A DNA stretch of 64,000 nt from Solanum dulcamara (GCF_947179165.1 NC_077244.1:77608144-77672143), one strand, 5' to 3'. Counted from the stretch's first letter, positions 1 to 12,605 are shown. The notes: generated by a model not told the origin, from the letters alone. Program-made: numbers and translations.

Positions 1-986
1 TACAATAATAAATAAATAAATAATATGAAAAATTGCATGGAATCACATGAAAAAATAAAGGTTGAGAATGAGAAGGAAATGAAATATAAAAAATAAAAAA
101 TAAAAAATATAATTTTAGAAAATATTAGAATAGTAAAAATATTTTTTAAAAAATAAAAGAAATAAAAAATAAATTAAAATAAAAAAATATAAATATAAAT
201 AAAAGAAGAATTTTAAAAAGTTTCATGTGATTACACCAATTCCTTACCCTCTATTAGGAATTGAAGAATGTAATTACTCTCCTTCAATTACACCAATTCC
301 TCTCTTACCAAGTAATTACCTAGTCTACCAAACATGCCAAAGAGTGTAATTACACTCAATTACACCAAATCTCATGTCCTTAGTGTTTGAAAAACTTATA
401 AAAAGTAACTTATAAGTCATAAGTAGGAGATAGCGAGAGTTTAGTGCCTCATTCTTTTTTTTAGTACATTATTATACTAAGAATTTCTCATTCATATGTC
501 ATTTGTACTTTTGCTCCTATTTCGTGTTAGTCTATAAATTTTTTTCCCTCAAGGAAAATAATTTTTTCACGAAATATAAGTGTATATCTTCATATTATAA
601 TATCCCACAAGTTTTGTGTTGCATCATTAAAGAATTTATGCCCTCTCTAGGCATAAGTTCGATTTTTAAGGACAAAAATTAAAGATCAACCCATTTAAAA
701 GTCACGCCAAACCGTGCAATTAAATGTAACAACAAGCCAATTTGTGAATCACTTATTATTCTTGAGTACATAGATCATGATAAGTATGCTTTGCTTTCTT
801 TCTAAGGTAATTCCGCGCGCTAGTGTTCAATACTTGTTTTAATGCCTCGATTAATCTGGGTTCGTACCGTAGTAAAATCAGGGAAAATGCTTCCTATCAA
901 GATTGTTTTTCATTCATAGGAATCAAACTCGAGACCTTATTAAGTGTGGATGGATCTTACCTTGGATTATCTTTCTTTCATCACAA
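1..986. other. AT-rich intergenic DNA
   Basis: No gene is supported. The first 220 bases are almost pure A/T with repeated aaaataaa words. From about 225 to 370 the word AATTACACC recurs in direct and inverted forms, which looks like the end of a degraded transposable element. The short open frame starting at 823 has no coding character. Confidence 0.6.
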
Positions 987-1850
987 TGCATATATTGAGT
1001 TTTTGGTCAAAAACATCTTTAAACTATACCTCAGATTTAAATTACATCCTTAAAATATCCTTTTTGGCACACAACATCCTCAAAGTATTTGAAAGTTAAC
1101 AGTTTTCATCTTTCTGTTAGATATTGTCAAAAAACTAAAGGATCCTACAAAAACATGTACAGTTCGCGTGACTATCAACAAAAGTTATCTTGTATAATGC
1201 CATTATCTGCTATAAAAAGCTCATGAAGAAAAGAATATTAAAAATATTGGATACTAGTGCTTGCTGAAACAAAAAATGTTAGAAATGTGTGATGATACAT
1301 GATCTGCTCTTCTTCTCATTTACCAAAGAAAAGAAGCCGGAGCTTAATTATCTTTACCTTTTAAAATCCAAATTATAGTTAGATCAATAATTTTTTGGGG
1401 CAATGTGATATTGAGGTGATCGAAATTCTGATTATGTCTCGTATTCAACTTTTATTTTCCATTATTTAATGTGGAAGTCTCCAACAAACACCGCTTCTAG
1501 CAGATTCAATTGAAAAGAATCATATTTCAACGGACAAGTTTTTTAATATTAAATAACACGAAAAATAAATGAAAAAAACTGTTAATTAAAAGATTTTGCA
1601 TAATACTAAACTCAATTGCCGAAAAAATTCATGATAATATTTTTGTCATTTATCATAATACTAAATACGAATGGGTGACTTAATTTTTGTGGGATTTGTT
1701 AGTTTCATGACAAATTCTAGTAGAAGGATGAAAGTTGTTAACTTTTAAATATTTAGAGGTTGTTTTCTGCTAAGAATAGTATTTTAAGGATGTAATCTAA
1801 ACTTGAAATATAGTTTAAGGATGATTTTCGCCTAAAACTCTGCATATATT
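987..1850. mobile_element. Mutator-like fold-back MITE with 10-bp target duplication
   Basis: The element is 844 bp (997-1840), flanked on both sides by the identical 10-mer TGCATATATT at 987-996 and 1841-1850. The left end reads GAGTTTTTGGTCAAAAAC and the reverse complement of the right end reads GAGTTTTAGGCGAAAATC. The similarity continues inward for about 120 bases, for example ACATCCTTAAAATA near 1046 on the left and its complement near 1780 on the right. Long terminal inverted repeats plus a 9-11 bp target duplication are typical of Mutator-like elements. No transposase frame is seen inside, so the copy is non-autonomous. Confidence 0.8.
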
Positions 1851-2571
1851 AGTACTTTTTTTGCTACTTAGTTTCTTTATCATAATATTTTGTTAGAGAC
1901 TTAATAAGAGTAGCTTGTACTGATTTATTTGGTGGGAAGTGGAAATCACACACTAGTTGGGATTGTTTTGAAGGTCTAATTGTGAAAGTCTACAAAGTCC
2001 ATAAACAAATATACTTACAATTAAGCTAGAAAATAACACATTACTGTTACAATAGGTTAAAAATGTATTTGTCAAAATTCTTTCCACATTTTAAACCAAT
2101 TGTAACAAAAATCACTTCATGATCCTCTTAAAATCTCTGACTTCGTGTTGCAGCTCTATCCCCCAAACTAGTGACATTATTAACTCTTGCTACTTACAAG
2201 TTCTTTATTTCTTAGTTTTAATTTACGTGACACTATTATTATGCGAGTTACATGTTAGTGTATTCTCTGTTTTAGATCTATACCCGAAGCTTCAATATGA
2301 AGTTGGGCATATTTTTTTTAATGTTTTAATGTCAGTTTTCCCCTTTTTCTCCACCGTTTGATTTGTTTTGATTTTAAAATATGCCCAAGTATGCTTATTC
2401 GAAATATATTTTATGTCGTATGAAGCTAATGTCAGTGTAAGGCCATGTGGTTTTGGCATTTTGTCAGTTTCAGTTTATGTGACACAATTGCTATTTGGAA
2501 AGTCAAAGAAGACAGATGCATTTGTTGAATTTCCATTGATTTATGTTCTTACAAGAATTGAATGCAAGATT
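1851..2571. other. 3' flank of the GRAS gene
   Basis: AT-rich sequence without a supported gene. It probably contains the 3' untranslated region and polyadenylation signals of the minus-strand GRAS gene. The two short plus-strand frames between 2119 and 2598 have low-complexity translations and the second overlaps the GRAS stop, so they are taken as chance. Confidence 0.5.
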
Positions 2572-4530
2572 TTATTTATGAATAGGCTCCCAAACTGAGA
2601 GTGCATACATGATTCTTCCTTTCCAGCCCTGTAACATCCAGTTGCTATCTTCATCCACTAGAAAATCCGCGTGATAAAACATTTTCACCTTGGTCTTTAC
2701 TTCCTTGACGATGTCTTGATCCAATGCAAGTTGCCTGAACCCCGCTCTCTGATTCCTCACTGACCATTTCTTGTAACTTTCCGGTCTCTCAACTCTCTCC
2801 GCCCCTTCACTAGCTATAACGTTCATGATATCTCTTCCGAATACTTCCTGCTCAAACATCATCCTTCCTTCATCTTCTCGTGGCATTGTGGCTTCAAACA
2901 TGTCAAATTGTGACGAGAAATGGAATAAAGCCTCCCGAAATCTTGTAGTGAAGAAAGAGGCATTGTACATAGCGTTAACGATCCCATGGACGAAGTAACG
3001 AGGATTTATTTCCTTGATCAAGTTAAGAACAGCATCTCTTGGATTTTTGTTGTTGTGTGTTACTAGTGTTTCATCAGGGACATTCTTTAGCCTGTACAAA
3101 CAATTGACCACAACGATTTCATCTCTCTCGATATCCAAATCTTCTAGTTTAATCTCATCCCATTTCTTTGCTATTGCTTTATACTCAAATGGAACATCAA
3201 ATCTCTTGCAATAATCCTCCAAACGTCGTCCTGTCTCCTCAACTCTCTCAGCTGGTCGAAAACCTGGCTGAGGGAAATCGATTCCTGTGATCCTAAGACT
3301 TGGAGGTCCTCCGGGCCTAAGGGAAATCCCGTGTATTATACAAGGCCATTGAAATCCATATAGGATCCCGAAATCTATTATATGAATTCTTGGTGATTCA
3401 CTTGTTAATTTCGCGATAGACTTGTTCGCGAATATGTTTGACATCCTCTTGAATGGACAAGCAGTGATGTAGACCTGATAAGCTTTCAAGAAATCTGCAG
3501 CTGATATTTTCTTACTTGTGATCAATGTTGCATCTCCGCCAGCAAAACGAGCTTCGAGGGCATTGGCGAAGCAATAGGCCAATCTTGAAGTAGCATCGCC
3601 AAAGGGAGAAGAATGCTGCCTAATTTTCTTGAGAACCTCTATGAATGTCTTGCTGTTGTAGCTTGCTGCAGCCTCCGCACAACGCGTTAGTAGACTAGTA
3701 AGATCAACTACTTCATTCGTCTTAACGCCTTTTTTGCTCCCACGAGGCCTTCCACGTTTAGATTGCTTTATATGGCAGCTCTTTTGCTTGTCCCATGCTG
3801 CATTATCTGATGATGTTGCTGATTTTGATCGATTCTCATAGAAAGAAGGATTCAAGCCTGGACAAAGAAGCGTCTTATCGTAGTGTTCCTCTGTTTTATC
3901 CTCTGTTTCCTCTGTTCCATTACTCGCAAACTGCTTCGAATTTCGCCCTTTTGAACTGTCACTAATTTCTTCTCGAGTGTGCTTCTTATTTCCATCTGAC
4001 GTTGATTTCCACCCTTGATTGACATCATTACCTTGATAACAATTTTTTGCATTCGGTGAGATTAAATCACCGCCATTGGCAACACCAATACTAGCAGGTT
4101 GATGATAATTGTTTAAACCAGAATTATAAAAAAGCGAACATTCTAGATCAGAATTAAAGGTGGACTCAACAAATTGATCCACACCATCGCCATGAATTGG
4201 AGGAGGATTCAAGGCATCATAAAAAGACTTCTCAGCAGCTTCAAGAGCGATGCAATCTTGAAACATACAAGGCCTATTTTCCAAATCTTCTTGATCATCC
4301 ATAAGCATCTGATGTATATACTTAAAAACTCCGTCGAAATAATCCCCTTGAACTACTGTCCGATCACTACCACTACCAATAACAACCTCTTCTTCTGATG
4401 GTCGTCTGCTTGAAAAGCAGAGAACATCATTAATTCCTCCATCGCCGCCACCGAGATTATTATTCTTCAAAGCGAAACGATGACAGAATTCAAATCCATC
4501 AGATGGGAAATGAGTGGTAGTATTCATCAT
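2572..4530 (-). CDS. GRAS family transcription regulator, SCL14/LISCL type
   Basis: Single-exon gene of 652 residues. The first 270 or so residues are acidic and poorly ordered, with a basic KRGRPRGSKKG stretch near residue 260 that could act as a nuclear signal or AT-hook. The GRAS domain follows in full: first leucine-rich region around LTSLLTRCAEAA, a VHIID-type core (IHIIDFG), second leucine repeat (RRLEDYCKRF), PFYRE region (NPRYFVHGIVNA) and a C-terminal SAW region ending WKGRIMYALSVWEP. The long variable N-terminus and the wording of these motifs match the SCL9/11/14/33 (LISCL) group. Arabidopsis SCL14 in that group works with TGA bZIP factors in xenobiotic and stress responses; whether this protein does so is inference. 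The lack of introns fits the family. The start is the first ATG of the open frame and lies about 100 bases below a TATA box. Confidence 0.95.
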   Translation of the reverse strand: MMNTTTHFPSDGFEFCHRFALKNNNLGGGDGGINDVLCFSSRRPSEEEVVIGSGSDRTVVQGDYFDGVFKYIHQMLMDDQEDLENRPCMFQDCIALEAAEKSFYDALNPPPIHGDGVDQFVESTFNSDLECSLFYNSGLNNYHQPASIGVANGGDLISPNAKNCYQGNDVNQGWKSTSDGNKKHTREEISDSSKGRNSKQFASNGTEETEDKTEEHYDKTLLCPGLNPSFYENRSKSATSSDNAAWDKQKSCHIKQSKRGRPRGSKKGVKTNEVVDLTSLLTRCAEAAASYNSKTFIEVLKKIRQHSSPFGDATSRLAYCFANALEARFAGGDATLITSKKISAADFLKAYQVYITACPFKRMSNIFANKSIAKLTSESPRIHIIDFGILYGFQWPCIIHGISLRPGGPPSLRITGIDFPQPGFRPAERVEETGRRLEDYCKRFDVPFEYKAIAKKWDEIKLEDLDIERDEIVVVNCLYRLKNVPDETLVTHNNKNPRDAVLNLIKEINPRYFVHGIVNAMYNASFFTTRFREALFHFSSQFDMFEATMPREDEGRMMFEQEVFGRDIMNVIASEGAERVERPESYKKWSVRNQRAGFRQLALDQDIVKEVKTKVKMFYHADFLVDEDSNWMLQGWKGRIMYALSVWEPIHK

Positions 4531-4585
4531 AGAAAATTATTTTTTGAGGAATTGTGTAGTGGATTTTGATGCTTGATGAAAACAG

Positions 4586-4640
4586 AGAGATAGATAGATA
4601 GATATTATTTTACTTTACTTTACTACTATATATAAGAGAG
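4586..4640 (-). promoter_or_regulatory. TATA box and leader of the GRAS gene
   Basis: On the minus strand CTTATATATAG occupies 4636-4626, about 100 bases upstream of the start codon. It is followed by a short (TATC)n run between 4604 and 4586 that would lie in the leader. No other element is assigned. Confidence 0.5.
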
Positions 4641-5615
4641 ATATTGGAATTTAAGTGGATTATAAAGTTGCTTTTTTTCCTAGGACATATTTTGCTTATT
4701 TGGTACTTGGACCTTTGCAATTGGTCAAAGTTGCTTTTTCCTTTCTTTGCCACTTGGCCTATCATATACTCATTTTCGCTGTGATGTAACACTTTGCAAT
4801 TCCAAGTTTGAGAGTACGCATTTGCACATTTTGTCAAATAAGTAGATTGAAGGAATAACTTTTCGTGAACAACTTTTATCCCTTAATAGATTACTTTTTA
4901 CTTCATCTGTCTTTATGCATTTTGGTGAATTTAGGCAAATTTGTAGCTACAATTTTTTGTTTCCAAAAGGGAGCACTTATTAGGTCTTTCTTACATTTTA
5001 TACGTGTATGCATCATATTTTCTTTGGCGTATTCTTCTTTATATCTTTTAACCTTCAAAAATTTGCTTCTTTCATGAGCTCATATTATCTATCCTATAAT
5101 CATTTTCAAGTATTATAATTTTGTTTCTCATAGATATTTTTTTTAAAAGAATAAATTATGAACACTTATCAAGAAAATATAATTAACATGTCACTATAGT
5201 GTAGACAAGCTAGCTGGTACATGCTTATAATATAAATAGACTTGAAATGGATGAAATCATACAAAGTTGGCAGCCATACATGGGAAATAGTACATGATTT
5301 TATTTTTCATTTTGTCTATCTTCATAAAAGTTGATTATATATTTTGTAGACAAGCTAGCTGGGGCTCATCTTGGAAAAAAGAGAAACTCTAAAAGACAAA
5401 AAAACAATAGCCGAAATGAGAAGGTCATAGAGGAAACCGACTGTAGTTCAAATGCTATTAATAGAAGAACGCAGATTCAGATTTTAAAATTTATGACTTG
5501 TGAAAATAATAAAATTATTCCTAAAATATATGAATTAGCTCAAATACATCCGATCAAAATAGATGTGAACGAAAAGATACGATGTTTTGGGAGAATTGAG
5601 GGGGACAGAGAGGGA

Positions 5616-5647
5616 TTTTTTTTTTTTTTTGGGGGGGGGGGGGGGGG
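5616..5647. repeat. T15G17 homopolymer tract
   Basis: Fifteen T are followed directly by seventeen G. Such a junction is hard to sequence, so its true length is uncertain. Confidence 0.8.
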
Positions 5648-5921
5648 ACAGGAGTACATGGCTGGGCACATGTTCGTAAATCTCGAAAATCAATTATTGT
5701 TGCCATTCCATCTGGTTCCTTAACATGTGACTTCCTGTCACTATTTGTTAATACGATCTATTATTGATAGATTAAAAAATATTAAACAAAACTTAATTCA
5801 AATCTTTTCTAGAGAGACTCAAATCCGTAAGTCTCGGAGAAACTTCATTTTCTTGAGTTCATCTTTTGGGTACAAGTGAGGTGTATAGTCCATAAAGAGG
5901 TAAAATTTTTATTATTCGTTC

Positions 5922-5922
5922 A

Positions 5923-5946
<24 letters not shown>
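5922..5946. repeat. (AT)n microsatellite
   Basis: About 12 uninterrupted AT units, then TGTATAT. Confidence 0.85.
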
Positions 5947-5953
<7 letters not shown>

Positions 5954-8924
5954 CGCACAAGATAATATTCGAGAAAGGATTATGATTCATTTTTCAGCAA
6001 TACTTTATTTTTTACGAAAGAATAACTTTGATCAAAAGCAAATTGCATATGGCACAAGGATATCTAACTTTTTGACTTAGATTCATGATCGAAAAATATG
6101 GAATCTAAAGGCACACAATAACAAATTTTCTTTATGTTTGTGACTAGCAGCGAAGTCACATCGTATGACACTTTTTTGCTGAAAAAATTACTATGTAGAG
6201 AGATTTTTTTATTATATATATATAAATTAAATTTTATTTGATTTTTTTTCATGAATATTTTTTTTTACTTGCGATCTTTATCTCAATCCGAATGCAAACA
6301 TTCTACATATATATTTATTTATTTATTTTTATGAATATATTTTTTTAATATTTTAATAACCCTTGGTAAAAATGTTGATTCATATAACTTTTGTTTATAA
6401 AAAAATCGATGCATTAATTTGCCAATCTTTCAATATATATCCACAAGTACTTGCGATCTTTCAATGTGCAAACATTCTACATATCCCTATATTCTTGTTC
6501 CTTTGCTTGGATAATTGAGGAGTATTGCAGTATAGGCTGATAACAACGTAAAATATGCTAATTTATGATGATGATATTATTTAAGTTTAAGTGTAGAGAT
6601 GAGAACTCATATAATTAATTTTTAGCTTGTTTGACACTAAGATGTTAGAAATTTTCTATATACATCTTTTTCTTTAGGCGCAATCTCTATAATATGCATA
6701 TAGATATTAAATAATTGTTAGCTGTTGTCAAACCTTTTGTTTTCCATCATTTAGTATCAATTAACACTAATGATGAATTTATATTGAACTTTGCTCATTA
6801 AACATCTTATATAAATGGATATCAATTATGTGTCTAACTTTCATTATTGGATGACACAAATCCACCAGGTATGTAACAATTTACCCTCGATCTCTCGGTT
6901 CTATTTTTATTTTCTTTGCTCATTTTCTCTCAAACCATTAAGTAATATGGTGAAGCTTTTTCATATTCTATGTAAATTTTATGAGATCACATTTTGTTGT
7001 TTATTATGCGAAACAGAAAACTACTTCTAGAGTTAATTACAATGCATTTCAATATAGCAATAATAACTGACACGGAATTGTGCTTCAAGTTCTTAGTTGA
7101 ATCATGAATTAGTCAATCTCTTTAGGTTTTGTGCGACAAAATTGACAGAAACATGATCATTTATATGATCTACCTGATATTATAAATTTTATGGTTTGTT
7201 TTATGCCTGAATAAAGTTATAAAAGATAGAATTAGTTTGTCGGGGGAGAAAGAGAGCAAGTTTGAGGAATTACGAGCTTTTCTTTGTTCCTAATATGTTG
7301 TTTTAAATTTTCTTCTCTTTTCTAGATATTGCATTTTTTAATTTTTTTTTGATAATTATTTCCTATAATATATTGTACCAAATTAATCATTTACAATATG
7401 TTTAAATTAAGTTTTTGAGATAAACGTGCAACGAACGTTTTCAGAACTAGTACTATTATAAAGTCTGAAACCCAATGTAAATGTCAAACAAAAGTAATGA
7501 CAAGGGTTTAAAGTTGATTAGTACCACTACATGATAATGCAAAGAAAGAATGTTCAAATTAGAGTTGATTTTTCATATTATCACTCAATTACTACAGTAA
7601 ATATTTTAGAAAGTTATTTTTTGTTAGAAAAATATGATTTTCTGAATTAATAACTATTAATTGATTAACCATATGAAAAATCAATTTGTTCAAATTATTG
7701 AAAGTAAATGACAAGGCATTAATGGTGATTAAGGTCTAGTAGATGATATAGAGAGCCATGGTTAGATGAATAATTATGTAGATAAATTAAATAGCACAAA
7801 CATGTTCATCGTTCACCAACTTTTTTTAGCTACTATTCTTTTCGTTTTAATTTATATGATGACATTTTACTGACATGAAATTTATTTATAAAATAATGAT
7901 TAAAAATTCTGATCCAAACAAGTTATTCATATATGTATGATTATAAATCATTCAATAAGAATATAAAATTATTTTTTAAAAAAATATATAAATACGTTTT
8001 TTTTTAATCAAACCAACAAAGAAATAGCATTACCTAAATTGAAATGGAGTGAGCAACTGGAATTGATTAATAAATTGCTTTTGGTAACTACACATAAAAG
8101 TACCTAACTATATAAGTTAAATTTGATCATGTGGTCTAAAATATGGGTTAACGTACCTAACTTAGGTTAAGTGAAATGAATAAATCGAGACAAATCTAAC
8201 AGAGTTTTTATTTTCAGAACTTAAGTGACTTCCTTTTGGAGGCTGGACCAAGTACATAGACTGCTGTAAAGTCAAATCAAAAAATATATGACATATGTCA
8301 TTTTTATAAACTTTAATCTTAATTATAGTTAAGAAACATGTATTTTGTTTTTACTTTATTAATTGACTGCGGAATGATAAACTAATATGATTTGGAGAGA
8401 TCATTAATACGCCTTATGAGAACTAGTAGGGGGTCCAAAAGTTCAATTGAAATGACAATTTTAGCCCAAACAATGCAATTAATTCTTCTCTAATGTTCTT
8501 ATGGAAAGATCCAAGTTCATTTTGTACCATGGTTATTATGGTCTAATATTTTATTTACTAGGACAAAAATTCTATTGACCAAAAAGCTTTAAAAAAAACC
8601 GGTTTTCCACTCGGTGTGTGGTACCCACATCAAAACCCGACTAAATCCAAATTCACATCGAAAAATTTATATGAGAGATAAAATGCTGATTAATGATAAA
8701 GAGTACTTAACACCCACCACAATCCTTGTTTGGTGACTAGAAAGCCAAGTTACCATTGTACATCAAGAGAACATTTTCAGATAAAGGTAAATTCTCTTAT
8801 AATGAATTTGTCCAAGAAGAAAAATGTTTTCTATAAAACTAATAATGTTTTCACTTTTCAATCAAAATGACAACCATACTGACCAGTTTTCTTTAGAACC
8901 CCTTAATTGATAGTATTACAAAGT

Positions 8925-11900
8925 TCAGAAAGATCTTGGCTTCATCACAATGGTAGAATGCTTCAAAATGTGGAGACTGAACTGTCCACCTTTCTCCGAG
9001 GTGTCGAGCTTCGACTGCCCTGGAGGAGGCAACATCTCGAAGTTCTGCACCAAACGTCCCAAAGTGATGCCGAGAATTGGCAGCGCTAGGATAATTCCGG
9101 GGCAACTCCTCCTACCAACACCAAACGGAAGAAATCTAAAGTCATTGCCATTGGCTTCAACGTGTTTCTCCTCTTCGAAGAACCTCTCGGGCCTGAACTC
9201 TTCAGGTTTCTTCCAGTGAGCGGGGTTGTTAGCTAGCCACCAAGCGTTAACCAAGATTTTGCTCTCAGCTGGAATATCATATCCAGCAAGTTTTGCATCA
9301 TGAAGGTTCATGTGTGGGACTAAAAGAGGAATTGCCATCCGGAGTCTAAGAGTCTCCTTGATCACAGCCTGAAGGTACGGAAGCTTGGGCATGTCTGGCT
9401 CAGTCACTTGCACTCCTGGTCCAAGAACTGTATCAATCTCGTCACGGAGTTTCTTTTGGATGTGAGGGTGGTTGACTAGTTCCGCGATACCCCACTCAAT
9501 TGACCACAATGTTGTTTCGATTGCTGTTCATGACAATAATTAAGCATATTAGCTGAAAATTAACTAGCCAAGAAGTTTATGAACAGATATAAACAACAAA
9601 ACATGCTTCAATGGTTCTAAATGCTAGGTTTAGAAGAATGGTAGGAAGCGTGGCTCTATAAGTTTGTCCTCATCAAAGCACACTTATTGCTCAGTACAAG
9701 ACAATGCACCGAAACTACCGTTAGTGAGTTTAAACTGAGTATGATTTTATTATCTGCAGTATCTCGAATAGTAAACTAGAAATACAATCAATATGAAAAA
9801 ATCCGAGTCCACGGAAATCACCGAGGAATTTAATCCCCTCACTTAATCCAAGATTATAGATTATTTCCTCCCAAGATAAAACATATAAACTATTAAAGAA
9901 GTAGTGGTACCTCACACTACAAAAACTTCAGCGAACTCAATTCGATCCGCGAATTAATTAAATTATCAATCAATCACATCATTTGCCTTTGACGAAGCTG
10001 AGCGAGCGACAATGGCACGAGATCCCCCTCCTCCCCCCCCCCCCCCCCCTAAGAGCTAAAGAAAGTGTTTTCTAATATAAGCCTTCACTTGAGTGCTTTA
10101 GTTAGAAAATAATGATACTAAAGATCTTTCAGTACATTACTCCACTATCATGATCATAATTAGATGCCTTGAAATGTGCACCAACAACCCTGCTCTACCT
10201 AACCCCCATCAAGATATTGGTAAGTACACCAACCATATCAAACTGTTACCTAACCCCTGGAACTACTCAACTACGACTTTTGATTAAAAAACAGGAGTAA
10301 ATTGGAACAGAGCTCCGTCAGGCTTTCACCTATTCTGGAAAATTCCACACTGCTGCCCCCTCATAGGATTCTGGGCCGTGTCTTAGTCCCAATGTAGCTG
10401 ATAATCCTCTTGGGACCAGTTACTGATCATCGCTTTGCTAAGTGATTGCCCTTCTTGAGCAGATTCCTCCTTTTGCTCCTCAGCGTATGGGGTATTAGCA
10501 ATCATTTCAGTTGTTGTTCCCCACCCAAATGCATTCACTTATAAATTACTTTAGTCTGATTAAAAATCATGTGACAACTGATAATAAGTTCCTTAAACTT
10601 GGTAATATGTGGAGGTAACATTGTCATTCTTTTTTTAACCAGTCAAGCACACCATTCTGTTATTCTCATCCAAAAGGAACTCATAAGGATACGGATAACA
10701 AACCAAGTACCGTTAAAAGTTATTTTCAACCTTTTCAGTAGGAGATGCACATACTAAACGAAACTAGAACAAAGTAAATTCAGAGAAATAAAAATATGCT
10801 ACTTTGAAACATACCTGCAACATTGATGTTCTCAACAATGTAGAGAACGTTATCCTCGTTGATCTCTCCCTTCTGTTGAGCATCAAGAATGTGATCAATG
10901 GCACATTTTAGAGCATTGCTGTCCATGCTCTTGGTATTTGCAAGCTTCCTGCACAAAGAAATAAAAATGTTACAAACTAATGGTACCTCAAAGCACTTCA
11001 TCAAGCTAGACCTTACAGCCTTGGGAAATTCAAACGCTTTACCATGAGGTAAAGGAGCCGTCTTATATTATCTATCTTTTGGTTTTTGCACATCCTTATA
11101 ACAATATTCGGCTAAACAATCCTTTATCTGTCTTTAAAGAAACCCGCTTAACGACTAAAATATAAACCAGAGGAAGTACTCCCTCCAATCCTTTTTATTT
11201 GCAGCTTTAACCAAAACAAATTCGGTCCATAATACTAGTATAGCTCTAATTAAGTTAGTCAAAACCTAGTAAGAAAATGGACCGCAAGCTTAACTCAAGC
11301 TCAAAAGCTAGCTCAATTGCCCAAGACCATACGAAAAGTTCAATCGCACCATCCCACACCAAATGGGACTTCAAACACCACTAGTTCACACAGGCCTACC
11401 ATCTAGAGCATGGACAACAAATATGGCACCCAACATTGGGTAAACGAAGAATTAGAATGGCTTGGCTCGGATACCATGATAAGAAAGAATAGACATAGAG
11501 CCTAACTCAACCCAAAAGTTAGACTTGTCCAAAACATGTAAGAATCCAGTCACACCATCCCTCATTGAAGCAGGACTTGCAACAAAATCCCCTAAACAAT
11601 TAATGCCATGGAATGATTTCCTTGCCAAAAGATTAAAGACAACAGTTTGTGATGTGATCCCCACATACCAAAGATCTCTATCAACAATACACCTACTTTA
11701 TAAAAGACACTGAATAAAGATTGGTTCTTTAGATTGATCCTATATCCTACACATTTACATTAAGACAATAAAACAAAGGAAAATCAACAATAGAGCATAA
11801 AGGAGACAAAGTGAACTTACTTTCTTTCATCAACAAAGTAGTCTTTGAATAGCTTCAACCTCTTTTCCTTAACCTCCTTACAAATCTTCAAATAACCTCT

Positions 11901-12605
11901 CAAGAAAGGCCTCAAAATAGGGATAAAATCACCATAATTGTACTCAAAGCTCTGAGCCAATCTACTCCTCTCACCATTCAAAGCCCTAAGCTTTACAAAA
12001 AGGGGATCATCTTCACTCTCAAATCTCCTATCAAACATAATCCTAAACATATTATTATACATCATAAGCTGCAATCTTTTCCTCAAAACAATCCCATTTT
12101 TAGCAGATTCAGGATTCTTCTTCACATCCTCAACCACACTAGCTGCCTCAGACTCCCAGCCCCCCCTATACTGCTGCACAACTTTGTTAGTAAAAAAGGG
12201 TACAGTCATAATCCTCCTCATTTTCCTCCAATGTTCACCATAAACAGTAAAAACCATATCTTGACCCTTCCCTGTAAATATATCAAAAACAACATTTCTT
12301 GTTCTTGAACCAAATTCAACCCCTTGTGTGTGTAAAACTTCTTTTGCTAATTCTGGGGATGACACAACAACTAAGTTACGTTGCCCCATTCTAAGCAACA
12401 ACACATCACCAAATTTCTTGGCATACTCAGTAAGGTTTCTATGGTTCAAATCATCACCAACTTGAAGCCAATTCCCAAAAACTGGGACTGGAATTGGACC
12501 TGGGGGTAGTTTAAAACGCTTGGAACGAAGTTTAGAGACAATAATAGCGATTAAAATGGCAAAGAAAAGGCCTATTAAGGTCTTCTCCAGTAAGAGAAGA
12601 TCCAT
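8925..12605 (-). CDS. C4H: Trans-cinnamate 4-hydroxylase (CYP73A), downstream tandem copy
   Basis: Cytochrome P450 of the ER membrane that hydroxylates trans-cinnamate to p-coumarate using NADPH-P450 reductase, the second step of phenylpropanoid synthesis. Coding exons are 12605-11821, 10948-10815 and 9523-8925. All junctions are GT-AG and give 505 residues, the usual length for class I C4H. Visible landmarks: N-terminal membrane anchor (residues 1-23), proline hinge PPGP (34-37), the I-helix AAIETT replacing the usual A/G-G-x-D/E-T-T (306-311), KETLR with the ExxR pair E363/R366, FRPERF (416-421), and the haem loop [10 protein letters not shown] with Cys447. It is nearly identical in protein to the second copy; noted differences include Asp for Glu in exon 2 (HILD) and Met for Leu in NFEMLPPPG. 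Intron 2 (about 1.29 kb) is longer than in the other copy because of inserted repeat DNA. No frame defect is seen. Confidence 0.97.
9730..10530 (-). repeat. Copy-specific insertion in C4H intron 2, including a retroelement fragment
   Basis: The two C4H introns 2 align up to the word TACCGTTAGTGAGTT (9716-9730 here) and again from about AATGCATT (10528). Between these points this copy carries roughly 800 extra bases. Positions about 9800-9945 match the LTR-like sequence at 37640-37790: both contain ATTATTTCCTCCCAAGATAA and then AAAGAAGTAG. A run of about 18 C lies near 10030-10050. Boundaries are approximate. Confidence 0.65.

Larger units (their letters stand above)
4641..8924. other. Intergenic region between GRAS and the first C4H gene
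   Basis: About 4.3 kb of AT-rich DNA with no convincing gene. It holds a T15G17 tract (5616-5647) and an AT dinucleotide run (5922-5946). From about 7700 to 8924 it resembles the 3' flank of the second C4H copy (16385-17465): both share words such as AGCCATGGTTAGATGAATAA (7756 and 16438) and the same order of smaller matches. That stretch is therefore part of the duplicated C4H unit. The 130-residue plus-strand frame at 5331-5723 runs through the T/G homopolymer and is not credible. Confidence 0.6.

Noticed and set aside
5331..5723. 130-residue plus-strand open frame
   Set aside because: It runs through the T15G17 tract (poly-Phe then poly-Gly), has AT-driven composition and no recognisable motif.
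9915..9930. CACTACAAAAAC as a CACTA transposon end
   Set aside because: It lies inside the fragment shared with the LTR-like element at 37640-37790, where the equivalent position does not read CACTA, so it is coincidence.
11452..11664. 70-residue minus-strand frame in C4H intron 1, also at 19431-19643
   Set aside because: Identical in both copies only because the whole intron is conserved. It is flanked by proper splice sites and shows no family similarity.
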